In this document: in pieces, positions 34,505 to 42,159 of the stretch
How the letters are laid out: each line of letters starts with the position of its first letter
Numbering within the stretch: position 1 is the first letter of the stretch
Notes under the pieces: generated by a model
Databases searched by the model: none
Told to the model about the DNA's origin: nothing
Seen by the model: the letters and a program-made list of their open reading frames with translations, nothing else
Program-made: the position numbers and the translations under genes
NCBI GenBank assembly: GCA_020831865.1
Contig: JAFIFT010000013.1
Coordinates: 1-56,704, forward strand
Length of the DNA stretch: 56,704 nt
Direction: 5' to 3'
Source: Legionellaceae bacterium
Lineage (GTDB): Bacteria; Pseudomonadota; Gammaproteobacteria; Legionellales; Legionellaceae

Positions 34505-34777
34505 AATAAATTCTTTATAAATCAGTAAGTTCACATTTGTAATTAGAACCCCCCTTCCCCATAAAATATTTTTGGCTACACTTCTGGCTACACTTTTAGG
34601 CTCTTTTTTATTTATCAGACACTAACTTAATAACATAGCCCCTAACACGAGTTCTGTAATTTATACTCAAGAGAGCGAGAAATCCTTTTGATCTTTTTGA
34701 TCTTTATGTTATCGTTTAGAACATGATTGGCACATTTTTGTTAATCATAGTATTTAATCGTTTTATAAGGATTTAAA
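34505..34777. other. Non-coding left end of the ICE
   Basis: No gene is visible in these 273 bases between the tRNA and the first ICE gene. It is AT-rich and holds the tandem repeat at 34573-34595. The remaining sequence shows no clear terminator for the tRNA. An attachment-site function is inferred from position. Confidence 0.5.
34573..34595 (+). repeat. Tandem 11-bp repeat near attachment site
   Basis: TGGCTACACTT occurs twice with a 12-bp period, about 70 bp inside the element end. Short direct repeats near tRNA junctions often bind integrase arm domains or excisionase; here that is inference. Confidence 0.5.
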
Positions 34778-35167
34778 ATGACAGCAAGTACAGAATGTAC
34801 AAAAAATATCAGGCAACGAGCAAATAATGAAATTAGCTCGATTAAAGCCCATTTGAAGCAAATGAATGATGAATTAGCCAGTTTACCCGTTGAGGGGGAG
34901 ATCCAAAATCATTTAAAGTTTATTGCAAAAGCTAAAGATATGACATATGACTTGGGCAGGAAATCGTACCTATCATCTTCTAGTTTAAAAGTAATGGTTA
35001 CAAATACAAAGGTTGACGCCGCTAAACAACAGAAATATTTTAGGTTAAGCAAGAGATTATTGACCATTTACGGTGAGATCGCTCGGCTGCAATATTTGAA
35101 ATCACCTCTGGAAGGCATACATAAAAACACATTACAACAAACCTATGATGAAATAATGTCTATTTGA
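34778..35167 (+). CDS. Unknown 129-residue helical ICE protein
   Basis: No family recognised. The protein is basic and mainly helical (QRANNEISSIKAHLKQMNDE and LSKRLLTIYGEIARLQYLKS). It has no signal peptide or membrane segment. An AAGGA ribosome-binding site precedes ATG 34778. It is the first gene of the element, next to the tRNA junction, and is followed by a strong hairpin. A role in element maintenance or a small effector are both possible. Confidence 0.55.
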   Translation: MTASTECTKNIRQRANNEISSIKAHLKQMNDELASLPVEGEIQNHLKFIAKAKDMTYDLGRKSYLSSSSLKVMVTNTKVDAAKQQKYFRLSKRLLTIYGEIARLQYLKSPLEGIHKNTLQQTYDEIMSI

Positions 35168-35179
35168 TATATTTTTCAA

Positions 35180-35205
35180 TAACGGCAACTTTTAAGTTGC
35201 CGTTA
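35180..35205. terminator. Hairpin between convergent ICE genes
   Basis: TAACGGCAACT-TTTA-AGTTGCCGTTA is a perfect 11-bp stem with a four-base loop, 13 bp after the stop of the 34778 gene. It lacks a good U-tract on either strand, so it could be a factor-assisted or bidirectional terminator. Confidence 0.5.
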
Positions 35206-35251
35206 TAACATGATCTGCTTGAGAGCTGTATGCAGAGCGTCTTGCATTGGA

Positions 35252-35473
35252 TTATAAAAAATTCCCCTTTATTTTTCGATTAACATTCTGCTGTATCCAG
35301 TGGTTGACGGTTTCAGTATGCCAAGCCAAAGTGGTGCCATTGAGCTTAATAGGTTCAGGAAATTTTCCATCAGTCCACCACCTCCTTAAGGTTAGACGAT
35401 TGCGGCCAAGCATTTTTTCCAGATCAGTAATGAATAAAATTTGTTGTTGAATTTTGTTTGTATTTTGCATCAT
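35252..35473 (-). CDS. AlpA-family regulator / excisionase-like protein
   Basis: This 73-residue MerR-like winged-helix protein has the AlpA pattern: ITDLEKMLGRNRLTLRRWW, then DGKFPEPIKLNGTTLAWH and VNHWIQQ. AlpA proteins activate or act as directionality factors for tRNA-integrated elements. Its position about 750 bp from the tRNA junction supports that role. A second small gene lies upstream on the same strand. Confidence 0.85.
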   Translation of the reverse strand: MMQNTNKIQQQILFITDLEKMLGRNRLTLRRWWTDGKFPEPIKLNGTTLAWHTETVNHWIQQNVNRKIKGNFL

Positions 35474-35505
35474 TGAATTTCCTTTTCGCAGTTTTAATTT
35501 TTTAT

Positions 35506-35736
35506 TTAAATGCTTTTGAGCGAGCTTTTTTCGAGTTCGATTGCTACGGCATAGAGCTTGAGTAATTTAAGATGAGCGTCAATCAGGGTTGGTGGGCTTT
35601 CGTGGTAATAAATTAAGTCGACAACTTCAATAGGCAAGTTTGATAGAACCGCGATTTGTTGGTGTGTGTATTTAGCAAAATCACATAGATATTGAACGAT
35701 CCCTTGAGAGATTTTGTTTGAATGAATATTAGTCAT
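35506..35736 (-). CDS. Unknown 76-residue ICE protein
   Basis: No family recognised. It is a small helical acidic protein (GIVQYLCDFAKYTHQQIAVL, then DAHLKLLKLYAVAIELEKS). The spacing of YTHQQIAVLSNLPIEVVDL resembles a degenerate HTH (recruitment of a paired regulator is possible). It is co-oriented with the AlpA-like gene, 32 bp upstream, so they probably form an operon. Confidence 0.55.
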   Translation of the reverse strand: MTNIHSNKISQGIVQYLCDFAKYTHQQIAVLSNLPIEVVDLIYYHESPPTLIDAHLKLLKLYAVAIELEKSSLKSI

Positions 35737-35827
35737 GTAAAGTACTCCTGTAAAACATGCAGATTAAGTCCAACTCGCTCGACATTTGAGTTCATCAAAT
35801 ATCATTAAGCGAAACCAATATTAAAAC

Positions 35828-35845
35828 GATATTAAAAATAATATC
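35828..35845. promoter_or_regulatory. Inverted repeat upstream of ICE HTH regulator
   Basis: GATATT-AAAAAT-AATATC lies in the 213-bp divergent region between the 35736 and 35950 genes. The ATATTAAAA half also occurs 12 bp earlier as a direct repeat. It is a candidate operator for the HTH protein encoded next door. Confidence 0.4.
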
Positions 35846-35949
35846 AATAGCGATCTGAAAGAAATTATGATTGATATACAATATGAAATTGAATGATATC
35901 GATTTATGTGTTAAATTTTTTGAAGAATAATTCATAAGGATGGATTTAT

Positions 35950-36441
35950 ATGGCGACAGGACTCTATCAATCATTTGCCAATCGCTTGATTAACACTTTA
36001 AAAACGAAAGGTTATACGGCTTCCCGCTCACCAAACGGTATATGCATTAAAACACTTGCTGAATTCACCGGTGCATCAGAACAAATCTGTCGGCGCTATA
36101 TCCGTGGTGATGCGCTTCCCGATTATGAAAAGGTAAAAAAGGTTGCCGAGCATCTTCAGGTCAATCCCGGTTGGCTGCTATTTGGTGATGAAGGTCATCC
36201 AGCGCCATCCAAGGATCAAATTGATGAAACATTACTCCATTATATTTTAAGACAAAGCCATCATTTGTATCGAAATGACTATGGAAATAATGATGATTAT
36301 GCTGACTTTGTGTTAGGATTAATCAAAGAGGTGCGTTCCATCGACACTTCGAAGGATAATTTACTAAAAATCATTGACTTGGCCATCGGCTCTATTTCTT
36401 CCTATGAGGAAACACGGAATAAACAAAGTCACTTAGTTTAA
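35950..36441 (+). CDS. XRE-like HTH regulator of regulator-sensor-deformylase-MFS module (ICE copy)
   Basis: This 163-residue protein is paralogous to the 22863-23336 product along its whole length. The HTH region reads CIKTLAEFTGASEQICRRYI followed by RGDALPDYEKVKKVAEHLQV and NPGWLLFGDEG. The C-terminal helical half ends KDNLLKIIDLAIGSISS. It heads four same-strand genes ending with an MFS transporter. AAGGA lies before ATG 35950. It probably controls the module from the AT-rich intergenic region upstream. Confidence 0.8.
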   Translation: MATGLYQSFANRLINTLKTKGYTASRSPNGICIKTLAEFTGASEQICRRYIRGDALPDYEKVKKVAEHLQVNPGWLLFGDEGHPAPSKDQIDETLLHYILRQSHHLYRNDYGNNDDYADFVLGLIKEVRSIDTSKDNLLKIIDLAIGSISSYEETRNKQSHLV

Positions 36442-36455
36442 GAAGTTGGTTTTAT

Positions 36456-37052
36456 ATGGATGTTTCAGAAGTAACAATAACGCTTCACCCGTTGGCAAAG
36501 GATGCTCTGTTTAAAGACTATCGGACATTGAACTATATTTTTTCAAATGTTCTGGGGCAAGTGGAAACGGATTATCTGTCAATCGCATTGATTGATAAAA
36601 ATGGACGCTTGTTTTTTTTATCTTCCGATCCTTCAATCGAATATAATTTGATAGAGAAAGAACTCTGGCAATTTGATGGCTGTTTCCAGCCTGAGTTTGT
36701 CTACCAAGATGAAATGAGAAATTGGTTTGATCTCTATCATCCAGATTATGCCGAAAGTTTATATAGCTATAAGCAAGCTGATCAAGGTTTTGAAACAGGC
36801 TTTTCAATACCCTTGGACTTTGATGAATATAGAGCAGTATTTTCATTTGGATTTAAATCTGCCAATCCATTTTTTCAACAACAAATACCCACCAAACAAG
36901 AAAAGCTGGTCGCCATGGGTAAATATTGCTTAAGAGAAATAATGCAGGCCATAGCATTACCCAATAGACAGAAACCCCATCGATTCAAACCCCATTTAGA
37001 ATTAATCATTAACAATCAGGCGAATTATGAGAACCCTATTACAGAAAGATGA
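36456..37052 (+). CDS. Unknown sensor-like protein (ICE copy)
   Basis: This 198-residue paralogue of the 23367-23930 product shares ALIDKNGRLFFLSSDPSIEY, LWQFDGCFQPEF, NWFDLYHPDYAESLYSYKQA and RAVFSFGFKS. Conserved Trp, Asp, Tyr and Pro positions suggest a ligand-binding fold of the PAS/autoinducer-binding class, but no family is certain. It ends 26 bp inside the deformylase gene, matching the overlap style of the core copy, where it runs into the transporter. Confidence 0.65.
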   Translation: MDVSEVTITLHPLAKDALFKDYRTLNYIFSNVLGQVETDYLSIALIDKNGRLFFLSSDPSIEYNLIEKELWQFDGCFQPEFVYQDEMRNWFDLYHPDYAESLYSYKQADQGFETGFSIPLDFDEYRAVFSFGFKSANPFFQQQIPTKQEKLVAMGKYCLREIMQAIALPNRQKPHRFKPHLELIINNQANYENPITER

Positions 37053-37545
37053 TCCCATATTAAGACAAAACGCAGAACCCGTTGCTCAATCTGAGTTTGG
37101 CAGCAGCTGGCTGAAAGAATTAGTTCGAGACATGATTGCTATTATGGCTGATAAGTGCGCTGTCGGCGTGGCAGCCCCTCAAATAGGCATCAGTAAACAA
37201 GTCATTGTCTTTGGAACTGATTATACCAAGCGAAGAAATCCAGAAACCAGAATTCCTGATACTGCCTTAATTAATCCATCATTTAAAGTACTGTCTGAAG
37301 AAATTCAAACGGATTATGAAGGCTGCTTAAATTGTGGAGAGATGCTGGGACAAGTGCCAAGGGCAATGGAAATTGAATATTCAGGCTTTGATGTCGATGG
37401 TAACCCAATCACAAAACGCGCCACAGGACTCGAAGCAAGAATCATACAGCATGAGATTGACCATTTAAAAGGACATTTATTTTTTGATCGTGTGGTGGAT
37501 AAAGAATCATTGACCACCCTGTCAGAATTACAAAACAAGGCATAG
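37027..37545 (+). CDS. def: Peptide deformylase paralogue in MFS module
   Basis: Peptide deformylase removes the formyl group from nascent proteins. This 172-residue copy keeps the three motifs: AVGVAAPQIG (motif 1), EGCLNCGEML (motif 2, with the metal Cys but Asn for the usual Ser after EGCL) and IQHEIDHLKGHLFF (motif 3, with both metal His and the catalytic Glu). It should be active. It lies between the sensor-like gene and the transporter gene; the core copy of the module has no deformylase. A spare PDF could serve as a resistant target enzyme. Confidence 0.88.
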   Translation: MRTLLQKDDPILRQNAEPVAQSEFGSSWLKELVRDMIAIMADKCAVGVAAPQIGISKQVIVFGTDYTKRRNPETRIPDTALINPSFKVLSEEIQTDYEGCLNCGEMLGQVPRAMEIEYSGFDVDGNPITKRATGLEARIIQHEIDHLKGHLFFDRVVDKESLTTLSELQNKA

Positions 37546-37547
37546 CA

Positions 37548-38828
37548 ATGATGAAACATCGAACCCGAATCCTTATGGCTGGCACACTGGGCAATATGAT
37601 TGAAAGCTTTGATATGGCCATCTGCGGCTTATTATCTGTGTATTTGGCGAAATACCTGATGAACGGCTCTCCCCAAGGATTATTATTGGTGTTGCTTACT
37701 TTCTGTGCGGGTTATTTGGCAAGACCAATGGGCGCTATGGTAATGGGTTTGATGTCGGATATTTATGGAAGAAAAATCATTCTTGCCGCATCCATTTTAT
37801 CAATGGGCGTATCAACAGCGCTAATCGGATTTGTGCCATCAAACAGTTCAATCGGCATTGCTTCTTTATTTTTACTATTAATCCTGAGGATTATCCAAAG
37901 CTTCTCTTCTGGCGCAGAGTATCTTAATTCATCAGCCTATCTGATTGAAAATGCCGAAGCCTCCAACAAAGGCTATTCTGGCAGCTGGGCATCCTTTGGT
38001 GCCATGTCCGGTATAATGATCGCATCATTTGTAGCCTTGGCCGCCATCTATTTTAATCAGCAATATCCTGAACTAGAATGGGCAATCTGGCGTATCCCTT
38101 TTGTACTGGCCTTATTAGGATCAACGATTGGTTTGTATATACGGTTATTTATCCCTGAAAGCATGGAATACATCATGTATTATGCCGATAGACCAAAGCC
38201 AAAGTTTGGAAATTTGTTTCGCGAGTCATTCCGGTATATTAAGGCTAATAAATTACAATCTTTCTATGTATTCATATTAAGCTGTCTTGGCGTAACGACT
38301 ACATTTCAGATATACATTTATGGACCGATACAGGCTGGCTTGTATGGTAGCTTTTCAAAGCAAGAGATCATTTTATCGAATATAATTTCACTAGCAGTTT
38401 TGTTGTGTGTTTTTCCACTTGTGGGGAGGCTATCCGATAGAATTAATCGAGAAAAAATTGTTATTGCTGCCAGTCTTGGCTTTTTGGTCTTATCGCAACC
38501 ATTTTTTTATTTGCTATCTTATGGGGATTTTCATCAGTTGGCGCTTGCTCACGCATTAATCGCCATACCAGCTGCTGCTTATTATGCCACGGTGCCCGTG
38601 ATGTTAGCCGAGATGTTTCCAATTAAGTTGAGGTGTACGGTCTTGTCGGTTTTGTATTCAACCGCAGCTAGTTTATCAGCCGGATTGGCGCCATTAGTTT
38701 CCTTGATTCTAGTAAAGAATACAGGCATTGCATCCTCGCCATCATGGCTAGTATTTGCTATGGTTTCTGCTGCTATTAGCGGTATGTACATAAATAAGAA
38801 AAGATATTTAATTCCTATGATGGGTTAG
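37548..38828 (+). CDS. MFS transporter of the MHS type (ICE copy)
   Basis: This 426-residue transporter of about twelve membrane helices is paralogous to the one at 23914-25248. The N-terminus GTLGNMIESFDMAICGLLSV and the loop MGLMSDIYGRKIILAASILS are the MHS/ProP-like signatures, followed by LILRIIQSFSSGAEYLNSS, nearly identical in the core copy. It starts 2 bp after the deformylase stop. The substrate is unknown. About 130 AT-rich bases separate it from the methyltransferase pair. Confidence 0.85.
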   Translation: MMKHRTRILMAGTLGNMIESFDMAICGLLSVYLAKYLMNGSPQGLLLVLLTFCAGYLARPMGAMVMGLMSDIYGRKIILAASILSMGVSTALIGFVPSNSSIGIASLFLLLILRIIQSFSSGAEYLNSSAYLIENAEASNKGYSGSWASFGAMSGIMIASFVALAAIYFNQQYPELEWAIWRIPFVLALLGSTIGLYIRLFIPESMEYIMYYADRPKPKFGNLFRESFRYIKANKLQSFYVFILSCLGVTTTFQIYIYGPIQAGLYGSFSKQEIILSNIISLAVLLCVFPLVGRLSDRINREKIVIAASLGFLVLSQPFFYLLSYGDFHQLALAHALIAIPAAAYYATVPVMLAEMFPIKLRCTVLSVLYSTAASLSAGLAPLVSLILVKNTGIASSPSWLVFAMVSAAISGMYINKKRYLIPMMG

Positions 38829-38960
38829 TTCAAAGACATATGAATACGAAGTTTATAAATATAAAATTTATTAGATCATAACAATATGATTAAAATATAA
38901 AATATCATATATTGTTTTGCATACTCAGAATAATAAAATTGAATAATAGGGCGAAAATTT

Positions 38961-39926
38961 ATGAAAATAGTATCACTATTTAGTGGTGCAGGCGGATTAG
39001 ATGCTGGTTTAATTGAAGCAGGACACGAAATTATTTGGGCAAATGATTTTGATAAAGACTGTGTAGATACATATCGAGCAAATATTGGTAATCACATATT
39101 ATCGGGTGATATTGAAAATGTAGATTCAAGGCTAATTCCAGAATCAGATATTATTGTTGGTGGATTTCCTTGCCAAGGATTTTCACTGGCCAATCTGAAA
39201 CGTTTCGACAAAGATGAAAGAAATCGTTTGTATTTAGAGTTTTTGCGTATTGTTAAAGACAAAAAACCTAAATGGTTCCTAGCTGAAAATGTTCGGGGAA
39301 TTCTAAGCTTAGCAAATGGTGAAGCAATTAAAAAAATTGAAACTGATTTCTCTTTAGCAGGTTATAGAGTTCAAAAAAAATTGCTAAATACAGCTGACTT
39401 TGGAGTGCCACAGACACGTTATCGGGTAATTATAGTAGGTACACGTAGTGATTTGCCTAACAATCTAAATTATTACTATCCAAAACCAACTCATAGTAAA
39501 AAAGGTGAGGGAAATTTAAAAACATGGGTTTCGGTTGGTGAGGCCCTTCAACAAATACCAGAGCCTGATAGTAATCATGCTTTACCTAATCATATATTCT
39601 CTCAGTATAAAGTCACTAACCGCAATTTTACTGGCCATCGAACTACAGATCCCGATAAACCATCTCCAACCATATTAGCCCGCGGAAATGGGAAAGGTGG
39701 AGTATGTGCGCTACAGCACCCTAAAAATCATAGACGAATGTCTGTGCGTGAACAAGCGATAATACAAACTTTCCCTGCCAATTTTGAATTTCATGGAAGT
39801 ATGAGTTCATGCTACCGACAGGTTGGAAACGCTGTACCTGTCTTATTTGGTAAGCACTTAGGTATTACCTTTAGAATATTTGAACAATTATCGAGAGAGA
39901 GAAATGAAAATTATATCACTATTTAG
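38961..39926 (+). CDS. DNA cytosine-5 methyltransferase (first of a tandem pair)
   Basis: This 321-residue C5 methyltransferase shows motif I FSGAGGLDAGL, motif IV with the catalytic Cys (VGGFPCQGFSLAN), motif VI (WFLAENVRG), motif VIII (VPQTRYRVIIVG) and motif X (YRQVGNAVP). A short target-recognition region precedes RRMSVREQAIIQTFP. It is the first gene of a three-gene restriction-modification operon. The gene is AT-rich compared with the chromosome, suggesting recent acquisition. The recognition sequence cannot be read from the protein. Confidence 0.93.
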   Translation: MKIVSLFSGAGGLDAGLIEAGHEIIWANDFDKDCVDTYRANIGNHILSGDIENVDSRLIPESDIIVGGFPCQGFSLANLKRFDKDERNRLYLEFLRIVKDKKPKWFLAENVRGILSLANGEAIKKIETDFSLAGYRVQKKLLNTADFGVPQTRYRVIIVGTRSDLPNNLNYYYPKPTHSKKGEGNLKTWVSVGEALQQIPEPDSNHALPNHIFSQYKVTNRNFTGHRTTDPDKPSPTILARGNGKGGVCALQHPKNHRRMSVREQAIIQTFPANFEFHGSMSSCYRQVGNAVPVLFGKHLGITFRIFEQLSRERNENYITI

Positions 39927-40872
39927 TGGTGCTGGTGGTTTAGATCTTGGTTTAACCCAAGCTGGGCATAAAATAATTTGGGCAAATGATATATATGCAG
40001 ACGCAGTAGCAACATATAAACGAAACATAGGGAATCATGTTGACACAAGGGACATATCGGAAATTAGTTCTAATGAAATACCTGAAGCAGACGTTGTTGT
40101 AGGCGGATTTCCTTGTCAAGGATTTTCTATAGCGAATATGGGGAGAACTGTTGATGATAAAAGGAATACGCTTTATAAAGAAATGGTTCGAGTTATTAAG
40201 GATAAAAAGCCAATCTTCTTTATTGCTGAAAATGTTAAAGGCATTATTTCTTTAGGGAAAGGGGAAGTATTAAAAAAAATTATAAATGATTTTTCTAAGG
40301 TCGGATATGACTTAAGGTGGAGTGTATTAAATTCAGCGGATTATGGTGTACCTCAGAAGCGGATGAGATTTGTAATGTTAGGTGTTCGAAAAGATATCTG
40401 TACTACTGAACCATTTTTCCCTCCAGTTAAATCACATCAAAATCCTAAATCAAATCAAATTAGCACACAACTTAAAAATTGGATAAGTGTTGGTGAGGCT
40501 TTATCTCATATACCTGAACCAGAAGATGCCCCAGAGATTCCCAATCATGATTATTCAAAATACAAACTACGTTTTAATGGACACATAGGACATCGTGTCA
40601 TAGATCCAAACCAGCCTGCACCAACAGTTACTGGCCGTGGCGATGAAAAAGGTGGCGTCGTTGTACTTCATCACCCCAAAAACCACAGACGTATGTCAGC
40701 TAGAGAACTTGCGATTGTACAATCCTTTCCTGATAATTTTATTTTTGAAGGAACTAAAACTTCAGTATATAGACAAATTGCAAATGCAGTACCTCCAATG
40801 CTTGGTCGAGCAATTGGTGAAATGTTGTCTGAAAATGAAAAAAGGTTCTGTGAAATTATGGAGATAGCATGA
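39904..40872 (+). CDS. DNA cytosine-5 methyltransferase (second of a tandem pair)
   Basis: This 322-residue paralogue has the same motif order: FSGAGGLDLGL, GGFPCQGFSIANMG, FFIAENVKG, VPQKRMRFVMLG and YRQIANAVP. I place the start at ATG 39904 (GAGAGAG just upstream), overlapping the first gene by 23 bp. The two proteins are alike throughout, including the RRMSAREL block, but differ in the target-recognition segment. Such pairs often methylate the two strands of an asymmetric site. It overlaps the nuclease gene by 4 bp. Confidence 0.93.
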   Translation: MKIISLFSGAGGLDLGLTQAGHKIIWANDIYADAVATYKRNIGNHVDTRDISEISSNEIPEADVVVGGFPCQGFSIANMGRTVDDKRNTLYKEMVRVIKDKKPIFFIAENVKGIISLGKGEVLKKIINDFSKVGYDLRWSVLNSADYGVPQKRMRFVMLGVRKDICTTEPFFPPVKSHQNPKSNQISTQLKNWISVGEALSHIPEPEDAPEIPNHDYSKYKLRFNGHIGHRVIDPNQPAPTVTGRGDEKGGVVVLHHPKNHRRMSARELAIVQSFPDNFIFEGTKTSVYRQIANAVPPMLGRAIGEMLSENEKRFCEIMEIA

Positions 40873-42101
40873 AGGTACCTATTAAACCCTTCAATACATA
40901 TAAATGGAGATGGTTAAGTGTACAGCCTAGTGAGGGACTTTTAAAAGCACCAGTATTTATCGGAGTACTTAGAGCACTGCAACACCATCAAGGCCAGTCA
41001 TATAGTTCATTAGATTTAAATCAAGAGCTAAAACAAGTTAAGGCTGATACAGGAACTAATATAGATTTAGCAAGAACACCTGAAAGAAATTTATTTAGAA
41101 ACTCAGGTCAATATTGGAGAGGCACAGGTCTATTAGAGCCATTACATGGTACTATCAGGTTAACTGGTTTAGGAAATAGCTTAGCTCTTGGCCAAATTAC
41201 TAATGACGAATTTGCTGCATTAATGGTTAGAAATACCGTTCTTCCAAATCCACTCACGTACAATTCTGTAGAAATGAAAAAATGGGTAGATGCTCGGCTT
41301 AGAATTAAACCATTTGAGATGATTATAGCGATAATGGATCATCTGGGCAAACGTTATGGTATTCCTAATGCGTATTTAACACCAAATGAATTAATTAAAG
41401 TTATTATTCCAATGGCTGGTGAAAAGCATGCCATTTCGCAAATGGCAGAAGTTATTTACAAATTTCGTGGAGGAAAAATACTTTTATCCAATTGGCCTGA
41501 TTGTGCTCCTGATGCAAATGACAAACGGCTTGCACGTGAATTCTTACTTTTTCTAGAAAATTTTGAAATCTGCCAAACGAATGAAATATCGGATAGATAC
41601 AATCAGAAATTTTATTTAGATCAACTATTGGATAATGAAATTAAACTGGATGAGAAACAATCTTTTCTTGAAAATATTAAATTAATAAATGACGAGTTAG
41701 ATATTTCTCGGAACTCTGAAATACCAATTATTATAGAAAGAAAACGAGTAGCAATGAGTGTTATTCGAAGACCCAACCAATCCAAATTTCGCAAAGGTGT
41801 TATCGAGGCATCTGAAGGTTTTTGTATTTTAACTAATGAGACTGTAAATGATGTTCTTGAAGCTGCTCACATAGTGCCTGTAGGACATGGTGGTACGGAT
41901 ATTATTGATAATGGACTTTGCATGAGAGTTGATATTCACAGGCTATACGATAGCGGTAAAATAAGAATATCTCCTGATGGTATGATTGAATTAAATAATC
42001 AAGTATCTAAATCTATAAGTTATAGAGATCTTCCACGTAAAATAGCTATTCCTCTATCAGTAAAAATTGAAAATTTAATCTGGAGAACGAAATATTTATA
42101 G
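40869..42101 (+). CDS. HNH-family restriction endonuclease
   Basis: This 410-residue protein starts four bases before the end of the second methyltransferase gene. The C-terminal HNH nuclease domain (about 325-400) reads EAAHIVPVGHGGTDIIDNG, then LCMRVDIHRLYDSG, with the expected His and Asn metal-site residues. The N-terminal 300 residues are probably for DNA recognition (YSSLDLNQELKQVKADTGTN and ERNLFRNSGQYWRGTGLLEP). With two C5 methyltransferases it forms a type II restriction-modification system. Confidence 0.85.
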   Translation: MKVPIKPFNTYKWRWLSVQPSEGLLKAPVFIGVLRALQHHQGQSYSSLDLNQELKQVKADTGTNIDLARTPERNLFRNSGQYWRGTGLLEPLHGTIRLTGLGNSLALGQITNDEFAALMVRNTVLPNPLTYNSVEMKKWVDARLRIKPFEMIIAIMDHLGKRYGIPNAYLTPNELIKVIIPMAGEKHAISQMAEVIYKFRGGKILLSNWPDCAPDANDKRLAREFLLFLENFEICQTNEISDRYNQKFYLDQLLDNEIKLDEKQSFLENIKLINDELDISRNSEIPIIIERKRVAMSVIRRPNQSKFRKGVIEASEGFCILTNETVNDVLEAAHIVPVGHGGTDIIDNGLCMRVDIHRLYDSGKIRISPDGMIELNNQVSKSISYRDLPRKIAIPLSVKIENLIWRTKYL

Positions 42102-42159
42102 GTCTTGTGGAGAATTAAAACAGGGGGAGTCATTTAAAACACTACCCATTTATATCTAT

